From contig NZ_JAAGRN010000009.1 in assembly GCF_010499255.1 (NCBI RefSeq), forward strand, positions 82,011-146,010: DNA of 64,000 nt, given 5' to 3'. This document shows positions 25,203 through 33,313 of the stretch, piece by piece (positions within the stretch are counted from its first letter, which is position 1; every line of letters starts with the position of its first letter). Origin of the DNA: Sheuella amnicola. Its GTDB lineage: Bacteria > Pseudomonadota > Gammaproteobacteria > Burkholderiales > Burkholderiaceae_B. The position numbers were made by a program, and so were the translations under genes. The notes below the pieces were generated by a model. That model made no database searches. It saw nothing but the letters and a program-made list of their open reading frames with translations, and was not told where the DNA came from.

Positions 25203-26663
25203 ATGAATTCATTTATCACGTTGGTGATTATTTATGGCCTGCTGACGATAGGGTCGGCAAGCATCCTCTATTTTTCGTTCAGGGAACGAGTCGATGCGTC
25301 AGGGAAATATTTTTTGACGTCTGAATTACTCGTTTTGCCAGTCTTGTCTCAGGTGATCGCAACGAACTGGTATCCGGAACTGGGAATGAAGTGGTACATA
25401 CTTTTCGCCGGAAATGCGTTTTACATTGCTTCCGAAATAGCCATTTTTTTTAGTATTTACACGCTCACCAGAAATGTGGACTTTATCAAGTTCGGCATCT
25501 CCCTATTCATTGGTTGTGGATATTGCGCATTGATCGAATATTGCCGCTTTCACATCAACCCAATGCTACCCATCCTGCTTTCGGGGATATCCTCCGCAAG
25601 TTTAGCCATCGCGACTTTTTATATTTGCATCACTTCAACGAATGAAGAACTGAAGTCCAATCTGTTTCTGAAATGGATTAGTTATCTGGAAATTATTTTG
25701 GTTGTTTTCGCTTTGTTTCGAATGGCGAGTTACTTCTCATCGACTCCAATTATGCCGCGACAACCGTCAACGGCGGTCGTGTTGTTGTACACGTTTTTTG
25801 TTTCAGTGAATGTTTTTAGATATTTTTTCTATCTATCCCTCAGAATCAGTTGGGTCAACCCCATCGCAGATCAGGCCAACCTATTAAATAAAAACCTGGT
25901 CAAAGTACTTGAGGACAAAAACAAATTATTGACTGGTCTGATCACCTCAAACAGAGCGTTAGGAATGAGCACGCTAGCCAGTTCACTGGCGCATCAGCTC
26001 AGTCAACCATTAACTGGTATTAATTTTCAAGCAGAGGCTATCAAGCGCGATTTAATAAAGATTGAAAATAATCAAAAAGCAGTATCGACTCTCGACAAGA
26101 TGAGCATTGAACTTAACAAAGTTACCGATTTAGTCAAAAACCTAAGAAAGCTTTTCGAAAATCAGAACTCAGAATTTGAACCAATTAATTTGATTCAGAT
26201 CAGTGAAGGGATTCTCGAAATTATCGAGCCCACTCTCAAATCCAATAAAATAAATCTTGTTAGGACGTACCACCACGACCTGGTCTGCATGGGCGATGCA
26301 ATTCAAATTCAACAGGTATTGATCAACGTATTTAACAACGCAATCGACTCTATTAAAAGCAAAGTGAATACAGACGAATCAAATTCGAAAGAGATTCGTT
26401 TTGACATATCTCAAAATAATTCTTTCGCCATCCTTTCCATCGCCGACAGCGGCAGTGGAATTGATCCTGTTTTGCTGCAAAACATGTTCGAACTGTATAA
26501 GACAACAAAAAAAGGCGGACTCGGAATAGGTTTATGGTTAAGCAAAGAAATCATGGACAAGCACCAGGGCAACATCACTGCAAAAAACAATCCCGATGGC
26601 GGTGCAATCTTTGAAATTTGCATCCCACTCGCCCAGCGTTTCTCAGCTAAGGTGCACGAATGA
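25203..26663 (+). CDS. Membrane sensor histidine kinase
   Basis: A 486-residue kinase. The first ~215 residues contain about seven hydrophobic segments, an integral-membrane sensor without a large periplasmic domain. The dimerisation/phosphoacceptor helix follows with His264 in LASSLAHQLSQPLTGINF, an HQxxQPL-type box seen in the FixL-related group. The ATPase domain has QVLINVFNNAIDSI (N box), ADSGSGID (G1) and GGLGIGLWLSKEI (G2). The stop overlaps the response-regulator start (ATGA). The signal is unknown; context suggests control of the divergent amidohydrolase operon. Confidence 0.88.
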   Translation: MNSFITLVIIYGLLTIGSASILYFSFRERVDASGKYFLTSELLVLPVLSQVIATNWYPELGMKWYILFAGNAFYIASEIAIFFSIYTLTRNVDFIKFGISLFIGCGYCALIEYCRFHINPMLPILLSGISSASLAIATFYICITSTNEELKSNLFLKWISYLEIILVVFALFRMASYFSSTPIMPRQPSTAVVLLYTFFVSVNVFRYFFYLSLRISWVNPIADQANLLNKNLVKVLEDKNKLLTGLITSNRALGMSTLASSLAHQLSQPLTGINFQAEAIKRDLIKIENNQKAVSTLDKMSIELNKVTDLVKNLRKLFENQNSEFEPINLIQISEGILEIIEPTLKSNKINLVRTYHHDLVCMGDAIQIQQVLINVFNNAIDSIKSKVNTDESNSKEIRFDISQNNSFAILSIADSGSGIDPVLLQNMFELYKTTKKGGLGIGLWLSKEIMDKHQGNITAKNNPDGGAIFEICIPLAQRFSAKVHE

Positions 26664-27307
26664 TCAAATCCAGAGTCATTCTCGTCGACGATGAAGCAGT
26701 CATACGGGACAGTCTTGGAGAGTGGTTATCCCTGGAATATGAAGTTTTATGCTTCTCATCGGGAGAGGCATTTTTAAATGCGATCAATCAATTCGATCCC
26801 GATGACGGAATACCAACTTGTATTCTTCTCGATTATCAAATGGATGGCATGAACGGAATCGAATTGCAATCAAGTCTTCAATCTCTGAATGTCAATTTTC
26901 CCATCATCTTCATCAGCGGTAACGCTAAAAAAGCCGACATCATTACGGCCTGGCATCATGGCGCTGTAGACTTTGTACTGAAACCCTTTACCACCGTACA
27001 GATCACTGAAGCTCTGGAAAAACAATTCAATTTATTGAAACAGCATTTATTACAAAAACAAGTATCGAATGCATCGGAGTCAATGTCTCAACTTCCCATC
27101 ACCAAGCGCGAAGCTCAAGTTTTGGCACTACTCGGTCAGGGACATCAGCAAAGTGAAGTTTCGAAAAAACTGGGCATATCGGTACGTACAGTAAAAATGT
27201 ATCGTTCCCTTCTGAAAAACAAGCTCAATCTAAACACTCTGATGGAGCTTGCCCGGTATTACGATCAGCACCGCAAGACGATCACAAAAATAGCCGGGAA
27301 AATATAG
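26660..27307 (+). CDS. LuxR-type (FixJ-like) response regulator
   Basis: A 215-residue two-domain regulator: a receiver with the acidic pocket VDDEA, phosphoacceptor Asp58 in CILLDYQMDGMNG, and switch lysine in FVLKPF; then a LuxR-type helix-turn-helix (LPITKREAQVLALLGQGHQQSEVSKKLGISVRTVKMYRSLLKNKL). It is translationally coupled to the kinase. It probably binds the two related dyads in the upstream divergent region. It ends 11 bp from the convergent selB end. Confidence 0.9.
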   Translation: MIKSRVILVDDEAVIRDSLGEWLSLEYEVLCFSSGEAFLNAINQFDPDDGIPTCILLDYQMDGMNGIELQSSLQSLNVNFPIIFISGNAKKADIITAWHHGAVDFVLKPFTTVQITEALEKQFNLLKQHLLQKQVSNASESMSQLPITKREAQVLALLGQGHQQSEVSKKLGISVRTVKMYRSLLKNKLNLNTLMELARYYDQHRKTITKIAGKI

Positions 27308-27318
27308 CGAACCATCGC

Positions 27319-29229
27319 TCAAAGAAATTCTTTAATACGCTTGCCAATCCTGCGACGATCGCCAAATCGCTGCGTCACTCCAAGCTGATCAAAGAACTCT
27401 AGGTAATGAATTGCAAGCCCACGTCCAGTTCCGATGGCGTCCCTGAATTGCGCTGCATTGAAAAAACCGCCCGGCTGTTTGTTTGCCACATCAACCAAAA
27501 CTGCCGCGAGCCTTGTAAGCGTCTCTCTTAAGCAAAATCGATCAGGAGTAACTCGCCTGATGTCACCCGTTCTACTTTTACGATGAAGAAAGTCGCGTAA
27601 TGGCTGTTCTTTGACCTTCAATTTTTCTGCCAGCACACCAACTAACGGAGTATTCACGCCGAATGAAAGCAATGTTTCGTGAACCAGCTTCCAAAGCATT
27701 TCGTCTTCCGGGTTTGCGGATACATCATGATCGCGAAGACTGACGACATCATTGGATAGCACCAACAACTTTCGGTTAGCCAAGTCCCGTATCAACGCCT
27801 GAAATGCTTCAAACGGAATGCGTTTTGTAATCATTGATCTTAAAGCAGACACTCCGATACCCGGGTCTTGAGGGTAGAGTGTGTGATGCTTGCGGACTTT
27901 TTCCAGCACACTCACTTTCAAAGCATCCGATGCGGCTCGCGAGATTCCAATCGGCATGGCTTTACCCAAGACAATCGCATCCGCATCACGAATCATGCTT
28001 CCGACATTTTGTTGCAACAGATTCATTGCCCGGCAAAACGAATGTATATCCACGCCTGCTTCACTCAGATCAAGCAATCCGGAAAGAATTTTCTCAGGCG
28101 TTGATCTTTCGTAGACTTGCATCTCAGCCTCTCTGACGCCCGCCCCGCGTCTTTGTTTGAGCGCAAAGGGATTCATGACTATGCCACCACCGATCGTACG
28201 AGTTGCCGATTGATCTCGAATAATGAATCGATCGCCATGCAATGCTGCTATTGGCTTATCGGTAATCAGCTGGACGTAGCGAGTCTGACCGGGTTCAATC
28301 TTGCCTTCGCCAGACACGACAACCCGCGCCAACACATCCGTCGTCCCCAAATGAAGATGAACACAAGACCAGTGCAACAATGAACGATCCTCTGATTCAA
28401 TCACTTTAAGCCTGACATCCAAACGATTAGTCGGCGCATGCGTATTTGAATCCTGTATCCAGTTACCACGACCAGCTTCAGACACGTTCACGCCAACCAG
28501 ATTCAAAGCACATCGTTGACCGGAATAGGCAAATTCAGTCGCCACACCATGAACCTGTATGCCTCTGACCCTGACTTGGATGCCTTCGGGCGATATCATC
28601 AACTGATCATCCACACTGACTTTTCCGCTATGAACCGTACCCGTTACAACAGTTCCACTCCCAGCTATGGTAAATGCCCGATCGATGGGCATACGAAATC
28701 CCTGAGAAATATCGTCTACGGAAGAAGATCGACCGGATAAATCAAACAGCCAATCTCGCACAGTCGAAATGCCATCGCCGGTTATGCAATTCACCCTGAA
28801 GACAGGAGCTCCAGCGATAGATGTGGAGTGGATCATCGCAGTGATATCAGCTGATACACCCTCGACCCTGGCGGCATCCACTTTATCCACTTTGGTAATC
28901 ACGATTGCTGCACGTTCGACATTGAGCAAGTCCAGAATATGAAGATGCTCTAGGGTTTGGGGCATCAAACCATCATCGGCTGCGACGATCAATAGCGCGG
29001 CATTGATCCCGGTAACACCCGCAAGCATGTTACGCACAAATCTTTCATGTCCGGGGACATCGATAAAACTCACGCAACTATTCTGGCCAAGTTCGGCATG
29101 AGCAAAACCAAGATCAATCGTCATGCCGCGTGCGCGCTCCTCGGGCAGGCGATCCGTTTCTATTCCCGTCAGCGCCTTGATGAGGCTTGTTTTACCGTGA
29201 TCTATGTGTCCTGCAGTAGCTACGATCAT
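27319..29229 (-). CDS. selB: Selenocysteine-specific elongation factor SelB
   Basis: A 636-residue GTPase that delivers Sec-tRNA(Sec) to UGA codons followed by a SECIS hairpin. G1 is GHIDHGKT (7-14), with [20 protein letters not shown]3 DVPGH (57-61), G4 TKVD (112-115), as in SelB rather than EF-Tu. EF-Tu-like beta-barrel domains follow ([34 protein letters not shown] segment), then a ~270-residue series of winged helices that bind SECIS RNA, ending [10 protein letters not shown]. Length matches E. coli SelB (614). It lies 53 bp downstream of a thioredoxin-reductase-like gene and near a UGA-containing gene. selA, selC and selD were not seen in the window. Confidence 0.96.
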   Translation of the reverse strand: MIVATAGHIDHGKTSLIKALTGIETDRLPEERARGMTIDLGFAHAELGQNSCVSFIDVPGHERFVRNMLAGVTGINAALLIVAADDGLMPQTLEHLHILDLLNVERAAIVITKVDKVDAARVEGVSADITAMIHSTSIAGAPVFRVNCITGDGISTVRDWLFDLSGRSSSVDDISQGFRMPIDRAFTIAGSGTVVTGTVHSGKVSVDDQLMISPEGIQVRVRGIQVHGVATEFAYSGQRCALNLVGVNVSEAGRGNWIQDSNTHAPTNRLDVRLKVIESEDRSLLHWSCVHLHLGTTDVLARVVVSGEGKIEPGQTRYVQLITDKPIAALHGDRFIIRDQSATRTIGGGIVMNPFALKQRRGAGVREAEMQVYERSTPEKILSGLLDLSEAGVDIHSFCRAMNLLQQNVGSMIRDADAIVLGKAMPIGISRAASDALKVSVLEKVRKHHTLYPQDPGIGVSALRSMITKRIPFEAFQALIRDLANRKLLVLSNDVVSLRDHDVSANPEDEMLWKLVHETLLSFGVNTPLVGVLAEKLKVKEQPLRDFLHRKSRTGDIRRVTPDRFCLRETLTRLAAVLVDVANKQPGGFFNAAQFRDAIGTGRGLAIHYLEFFDQLGVTQRFGDRRRIGKRIKEFL

Positions 29230-29282
29230 CGAATGTCATGCCATGGTTTGGCATAAAAGTAGTAGTGGCAATGGTCCGGATT

Positions 29283-30194
29283 TTAGGCGGATCTAGACTT
29301 TACATGCTTGGCCACCTGCCGAGCCTCTAGAACGGCGTCTTTCAGCCAACCACCGAATCCGGATCTAACCTGACCAATCGCCCAGAGACCGGAAATAGAT
29401 GTTTCAAGTTCCGGACCGACTTTCAAATAGCCTGAAACATCACGCTCAACTTCTTTAGGGGCGATCGCACCGTTGGGTTCGAGCCCCGGCAGCGCGAACA
29501 AACCGGTTGCCTTCAATTGTGCGGATTCGCCTTGATCGTTTCGAACCGTCACACCGGTCATGCCCGTTTCATCCCCTAAAACTTCGATGATTGAATGATT
29601 CGGATGGAGAATGATTTTTGATTCCGACGTAACGCGCGAAATATAGTCGTCGCATGCCTTCAATCCAGTGCCTGGGTATACGATATGTACAGCGGCACAT
29701 TCCTGCGCAAGCAGCAATGCATCCTGCAAGGCCCAATCACCGTTTCCTGCAACCACCACCTCTGCACCGGTAAACATTGGCGCATCGCAATCCGCGCAAT
29801 GTGACACGCCTCGACCTTCAAGCTCGGCTTCACCAGGCACACCAAGTTTTTTCAACTTCGCTCCTGTGGCGATAACAACAAAACGAGCTGTTTGAGCCCC
29901 TGAGTCGGTATCCACTTCGAATCCGCCATCCACCCGACGAACGCAACGCACTTCAGCCTGAATACTTTTTACTCCAGCCCTTTTATTGCCCATTGCAAGC
30001 ATACCGGCATAGTCCATGCCGGATAGGCCGTCGGCCTCTTCGAAATGTTCAAGCTCATTCACATTGACTACAAGGCCGCCGTAGAACTCGCTTTCGAATG
30101 TCGCAACGACAAGGCCAAGTTTAGCCGCCTCGGATGCGCAAGTCAGGCCTGCAAAACCTTCTCCGATCACGATCAAATCAAACGCGGGTGTCAT
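29283..30194 (-). CDS. Thioredoxin-reductase-like FAD/NAD(P) disulfide oxidoreductase
   Basis: A 303-residue flavoprotein with the thioredoxin reductase layout: FAD motif VIGEGFAG (9-16), a central redox pair Cys133-Ala-Asp-Cys136 in SHCADCDAPMF, then the NADPH domain VVVAGNGDWALQDALLL. The C-terminal FAD motif usually ending in Gly-Asp reads LWAIGQVRSGFGGWLKDAV, with Gln for Asp, and the usual HRR motif after the NADPH loop is absent, so it is a divergent paralogue rather than housekeeping TrxB. The ATG at 30194 has AAGGACAAAAG upstream; longer starts are less supported. Immediately upstream of selB, it is a candidate reductase for the nearby selenoprotein. Confidence 0.85.
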   Translation of the reverse strand: MTPAFDLIVIGEGFAGLTCASEAAKLGLVVATFESEFYGGLVVNVNELEHFEEADGLSGMDYAGMLAMGNKRAGVKSIQAEVRCVRRVDGGFEVDTDSGAQTARFVVIATGAKLKKLGVPGEAELEGRGVSHCADCDAPMFTGAEVVVAGNGDWALQDALLLAQECAAVHIVYPGTGLKACDDYISRVTSESKIILHPNHSIIEVLGDETGMTGVTVRNDQGESAQLKATGLFALPGLEPNGAIAPKEVERDVSGYLKVGPELETSISGLWAIGQVRSGFGGWLKDAVLEARQVAKHVKSRSA

Positions 30195-30378
30195 CTTTTG
30201 TCCTTCTTCCATATCAACTTCAATCTTGCGACAGAGTAAATCTGGCAACGATTATTTACAATATTAATCTTTTACTATTTTTAATTTCATTAATTGCATA
30301 AATACATTTAAACTGTTTTAACCGCTGCCAGTGATTTCTCTTACTTAACGCTTTTGTGCCACCAGGACCGCTTTCAAG

Positions 30379-31380
30379 ATGAAGAAAAAATCCGCCCCCT
30401 CTCTACTCCAATCTGGAACTATTCCGGACTTGAGTTCCCGCGAACTTCAAGCAGTCTGCACTATTGCCGAATACAACAGCTTCATGGCAGCGGCATTAAC
30501 CTTAAGCATCTCTCAACCGGCCCTCACCCGCATGGTGCAGCGTGTCGAAAGCGCGCTAGGGCTAGAATTATTTCGTCGATCCACAAGAAGAATCGAAACA
30601 ACACCCGCAGGACAGGAATTTATCGACCTGGCGAACAGAATTCTCTCCGACCTGCGGATTTCATATGAAAACATGCGTGACATTTCCGATGAACAACGCG
30701 GTCGTGTCATCATTTCCTCAGTGATGTCTGCAGCATATTCCCAATTGCCTCGACTAGTGGCAAGTTATCTTCTTAGTCGACCCAAAATTGAAATCCAGCT
30801 ACGTGAAGGCGTGCACGGCACTGTCATGGAAGATGTACGCAGTGGCCTGGCAGATCTCGGCATCACATACCTGGACGAAGTTCCCAGAGAGTTCGCGACG
30901 ATAGAACTGAGCACTGAGGGTTTTCACGTCGTCATGCCCAAGCAGCACCGCTTGGCCTGCCTGGATGAAATCCGAATCGAGGATATTGCGGATTGCACCC
31001 TCGTGTCGCTACCCAAGGAAGCCCACGCCCGAAAATTACTGGACGGTGCCGCATCTTTGGCAGGCTTCAGCCTTCACCATGCAATCACGGTGCATCAATT
31101 CGCCACAGTCATGCAATGCGTTCGGGCTGGGGTCGGCGTTTCGGTCGTACCAAGCGGAGCCGTGCCGGTGGCAGTCAGTGCGGGACTCATCTCTCGCCCC
31201 CTAGTCAAGCCGCACTTCGAACGATCAATGGGGATTTTGACCTTAAAAGATCGTGCGCTTACGCCCAGCGCAAAAGGGTTTCTGACTCATCTTCAATCAG
31301 ATTGGCGAATCATTGAAGTCGGTTCAATGAAAGCGCCACTTAAACAGACAGGCAAAAAGCAGGTGAAACACTCAAACTGA
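30379..31380 (+). CDS. LysR-family regulator
   Basis: A 333-residue LysR-type regulator with a ~18-residue basic/serine head, then the winged helix ELQAVCTIAEYNSFMAAALTLSISQPALTRMVQRVESALGLELFRRSTRRIETTPAG and an effector domain (GRVIISSVMSAAYSQLPRLVASYL ... VMQCVRAGVGVSVVPSGAVPV). It is divergent from the thioredoxin-reductase-like/selB unit and convergent with the selenoprotein operon, so it may coordinate both. A short hairpin separates its stop from the selenoprotein gene end. The effector is unknown. Confidence 0.88.
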   Translation: MKKKSAPSLLQSGTIPDLSSRELQAVCTIAEYNSFMAAALTLSISQPALTRMVQRVESALGLELFRRSTRRIETTPAGQEFIDLANRILSDLRISYENMRDISDEQRGRVIISSVMSAAYSQLPRLVASYLLSRPKIEIQLREGVHGTVMEDVRSGLADLGITYLDEVPREFATIELSTEGFHVVMPKQHRLACLDEIRIEDIADCTLVSLPKEAHARKLLDGAASLAGFSLHHAITVHQFATVMQCVRAGVGVSVVPSGAVPVAVSAGLISRPLVKPHFERSMGILTLKDRALTPSAKGFLTHLQSDWRIIEVGSMKAPLKQTGKKQVKHSN

Positions 31381-31390
31381 CTCATACAAA

Positions 31391-31423
31391 TCGACCACCG
31401 TCTTTTAAAGACAAGGTGGTCGA
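31391..31423. terminator. Bidirectional terminator-like hairpin
   Basis: TCGACCACC (31391-31399) pairs perfectly with GGTGGTCGA (31415-31423) around a 15-nt loop rich in T and A that can itself pair. It lies between the convergent ends of the lysR-type gene (31380) and the selenoprotein gene (31440), where a shared terminator is expected; U-runs are poor. Confidence 0.6.
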
Positions 31424-31439
31424 TAATGCCTGACAATCC

Positions 31440-31970
31440 TTACGCCTGGCGCTCAGTCAACAAAGACACAATACGCGCAGCCGCAACTACTGCCTTCTCG
31501 CGAAGTATTTCATCGCTATTATTTGCGATGGGATGACCAATCACAGCAAAAGGATACCCTGGCAAGCCATTAAGCTCTCCCATGACCTCGGCGCTGCGCA
31601 CAAATCGATCGGTCATAATGCCGACGGCGGGAATCCCCAGACGCTCGGCTTCAATGGCGTCATGCAGACTGCACGACGAACAAGACCCTCAGTCGCCGGT
31701 TGCAGCCAAAATCGCGTCCGCGCCTGAGATACTCGCAAGCATTTCCGGCGGAACGGGTTTGGTTGCATCAGGCTTGCGCACACGCAAAAACTCACGCGCC
31801 CCGTGCTCTTTTTTCAAAATCTCGGCGATATAGTCGAACAACTTCGATGTACCGATCTTTGCGTTATCAATCATGCCGATGACGGCACCTTCCAGCGACT
31901 TCAGGGGAGGAGCAAGGCGCAACGCCTCCCCCTCAGCCGATAATCGCGGGTCCAGGACTCTAATAGTCAT
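31440..31970 (-). CDS. UGSC-family selenoprotein, TGA-encoded selenocysteine at residue 94
   Basis: A 176-residue protein only if the in-frame TGA at 31689-31691 is read as selenocysteine. Reading through gives ...AILAATGD-U-GSCSSCSLHDAIEAERLG..., the hallmark of the UGSC-motif (seleno)protein family recalled from protein databases; the frame continues 82 codons to a TAA at 31440-31442 with normal composition (PAVGIMTDRFVRSAEVMGEL, GYPFAVIGHPIANN). AGGAG lies 5 nt before the ATG at 31970. A SECIS-like hairpin follows the TGA at the right distance, and selB is 2.2 kb away. The U-G-S-C plus second C suggests a redox selenolthiol site. A standard gene call would stop at residue 93. It lies 19 nt after the 350-residue partner gene. 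The reaction is not established. Confidence 0.93.
31658..31678 (-). promoter_or_regulatory. Bacterial SECIS hairpin
   Basis: In the mRNA, CGUCGUGCA and UGCAUGACG form a 9-bp stem (one G-U pair) closing a GUC loop, starting 11 nt after the UGA. The loop G is 20 nt after the UGA, within the 16-37 nt window reported for bacterial SECIS apical guanines. The hairpin is inside the coding sequence, as bacterial SelB requires. Confidence 0.85.
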
Positions 31971-31989
31971 GCCTGCTCCTTTCACAACA

Positions 31990-33042
31990 TCAAACAACGG
32001 TCACCGGCATAGTCACTGCCAGTGATTTTTTACCGTACCATGGCGGTGCAATCGCACCAAAACCTCCCGCCGGACCTCCTGCAGAAATCACAAGCAAGTC
32101 ATCCGGACTACGCATCGCCTTATATATGCGCTCCTCGTCCTTCAGGCCTGCGATCGCTCCCTTGCCCACATCGCGCCACTGCTTGCGCCGCACTTCACAG
32201 CGATCAAACATATATTCGCGAATGTCCTGTTTAGTCCAACCTGCGGCATTGAAAATGTCCCGATGCTGCTTGGCAACCACCATTGCATAGTTACCCTCCC
32301 AGATTGAATATTCGAGCATATTGCTTCGAACCGCAGCTGAATATGTGTCCAGCAATTCTTTCGGATTATGCGTCCATTCGTTCATCACCTGATGCGGCGA
32401 CTCGACCGACATCACAGTCACGGCAGATACACCTTCTGCGATTCCTCGCTCTTGCGCCAAGGGAATCCACTGACTTTCATCCTCATCCTCGGCAAGACAG
32501 AATGTGAATTTGCCGGGATGTCCAAGCGTTGCTCGATCAAGCTGCCCCGGAATGCCTCCTAATACATTTAATAGCATCAACCGCACGGTACGTCCGATGC
32601 TGGCATTTGCACGGCTACCGTTGGCCAAGGCATTATGCGTCGCGTTCATGCCGATCTGCTTGCGAATCGGACCATTCACAATGATCATCGGAGCGGCACC
32701 ACCCGTACTACAAGTCGATCCATGCAAACCGAATTGGGGCTCGCACATCGCTTCGACAATAGCCCTGACAACAGGCATATATTCAGGCAGACATCCAGCC
32801 ATGACTGCGGCAATTGCAACTTTCTCAGCTGTAATCCGGCGTCGACGTACCGGTTCGGTTCCAATCGTGTGCCCAGGCGGCAATCCCATGGAATCGCAAA
32901 ACTGCCGGACCCTGGATTCAGTCGGCGGAACAATCGGCAGGCCATCAGTCCAACCATTACGCTGATAAAGCTCATTCACCTCGAAGGCATCTTCGACTTC
33001 AAGAACTGTACTGGTAAGAATGGAAAGATCTGATTCGCTCAT
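31990..33042 (-). CDS. Conserved-looking partner protein of the UGSC selenoprotein, function unknown
   Basis: A 350-residue soluble protein that I recognise as typically accompanying UGSC proteins but cannot assign an activity. Visible features: NELYQRNGWTDGLPIVPPTESRV at the N-terminus; cysteines at 49, 84, 100 and 111, the last in the glycine-rich HGSTCSTGGAAPMIIVNGP; ANGSRANASIGRTVRLMLLNVLGG; a TFCLAEDEDES acidic stretch; and a Gly-rich end VISAGGPAGGFGAIAPPWYGKKSLAVTMPV. No signal peptide or membrane segment. Its stop is 19 nt before the selenoprotein start, so the two are co-transcribed and likely form a complex. The GG-rich segments could bind a nucleotide or CoA, but this is speculation. 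Confidence 0.75.
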   Translation of the reverse strand: MSESDLSILTSTVLEVEDAFEVNELYQRNGWTDGLPIVPPTESRVRQFCDSMGLPPGHTIGTEPVRRRRITAEKVAIAAVMAGCLPEYMPVVRAIVEAMCEPQFGLHGSTCSTGGAAPMIIVNGPIRKQIGMNATHNALANGSRANASIGRTVRLMLLNVLGGIPGQLDRATLGHPGKFTFCLAEDEDESQWIPLAQERGIAEGVSAVTVMSVESPHQVMNEWTHNPKELLDTYSAAVRSNMLEYSIWEGNYAMVVAKQHRDIFNAAGWTKQDIREYMFDRCEVRRKQWRDVGKGAIAGLKDEERIYKAMRSPDDLLVISAGGPAGGFGAIAPPWYGKKSLAVTMPVTVV

Positions 33043-33070
33043 GGAAACCTGTCATTACGCATCGAAAGCA

Positions 33071-33083
33071 TTGGATCGTCCAA
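33071..33083. promoter_or_regulatory. Inverted repeat, possible LysR box
   Basis: TTGGATCGTCCAA is a perfect 5-bp-arm inverted repeat with the T-N11-A form of LysR sites, 29 bp upstream of the partner-gene start and between it and the divergent Bug gene. A promoter-like pair, TTGAAA and TTAGAT read leftward (33113-33118 and 33089-33094, 18 bp apart), lies just upstream. It may be the target of the lysR-type gene at 30379. Confidence 0.4.
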
Positions 33084-33313
33084 CGAAAATCTAATTCTCA
33101 GTAAGGTTAGAGTTTCAACCCGATAGATGACAAGTCATTTCTATTTCACGCATTAATTACACATTTTGCATAAAACGGCACCCTTATTAACTTTTATAAA
33201 ATTAAATACACAGTGATTATTGCGTTTTTTGAAACCATTAAGATAAATATTTCAATGTTGTGAGCTGAGCAACCGTTCTCTATGCTGGATAAAACAAGCC
33301 GTTGGAGACAAAA

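Noticed and set aside
31689..31691. The TGA in the UGSC gene as a true stop or a pseudogene mutation
   Set aside because: The downstream frame is long and protein-like, gives the UGSC motif, has a SECIS hairpin and is near selB; a simple nonsense mutation would not explain these.
29230..33313. tRNA-Sec (selC), selA or selD in the gaps
   Set aside because: Looked for a ~95-nt long-variable-arm tRNA and for the coding signatures; none seen.
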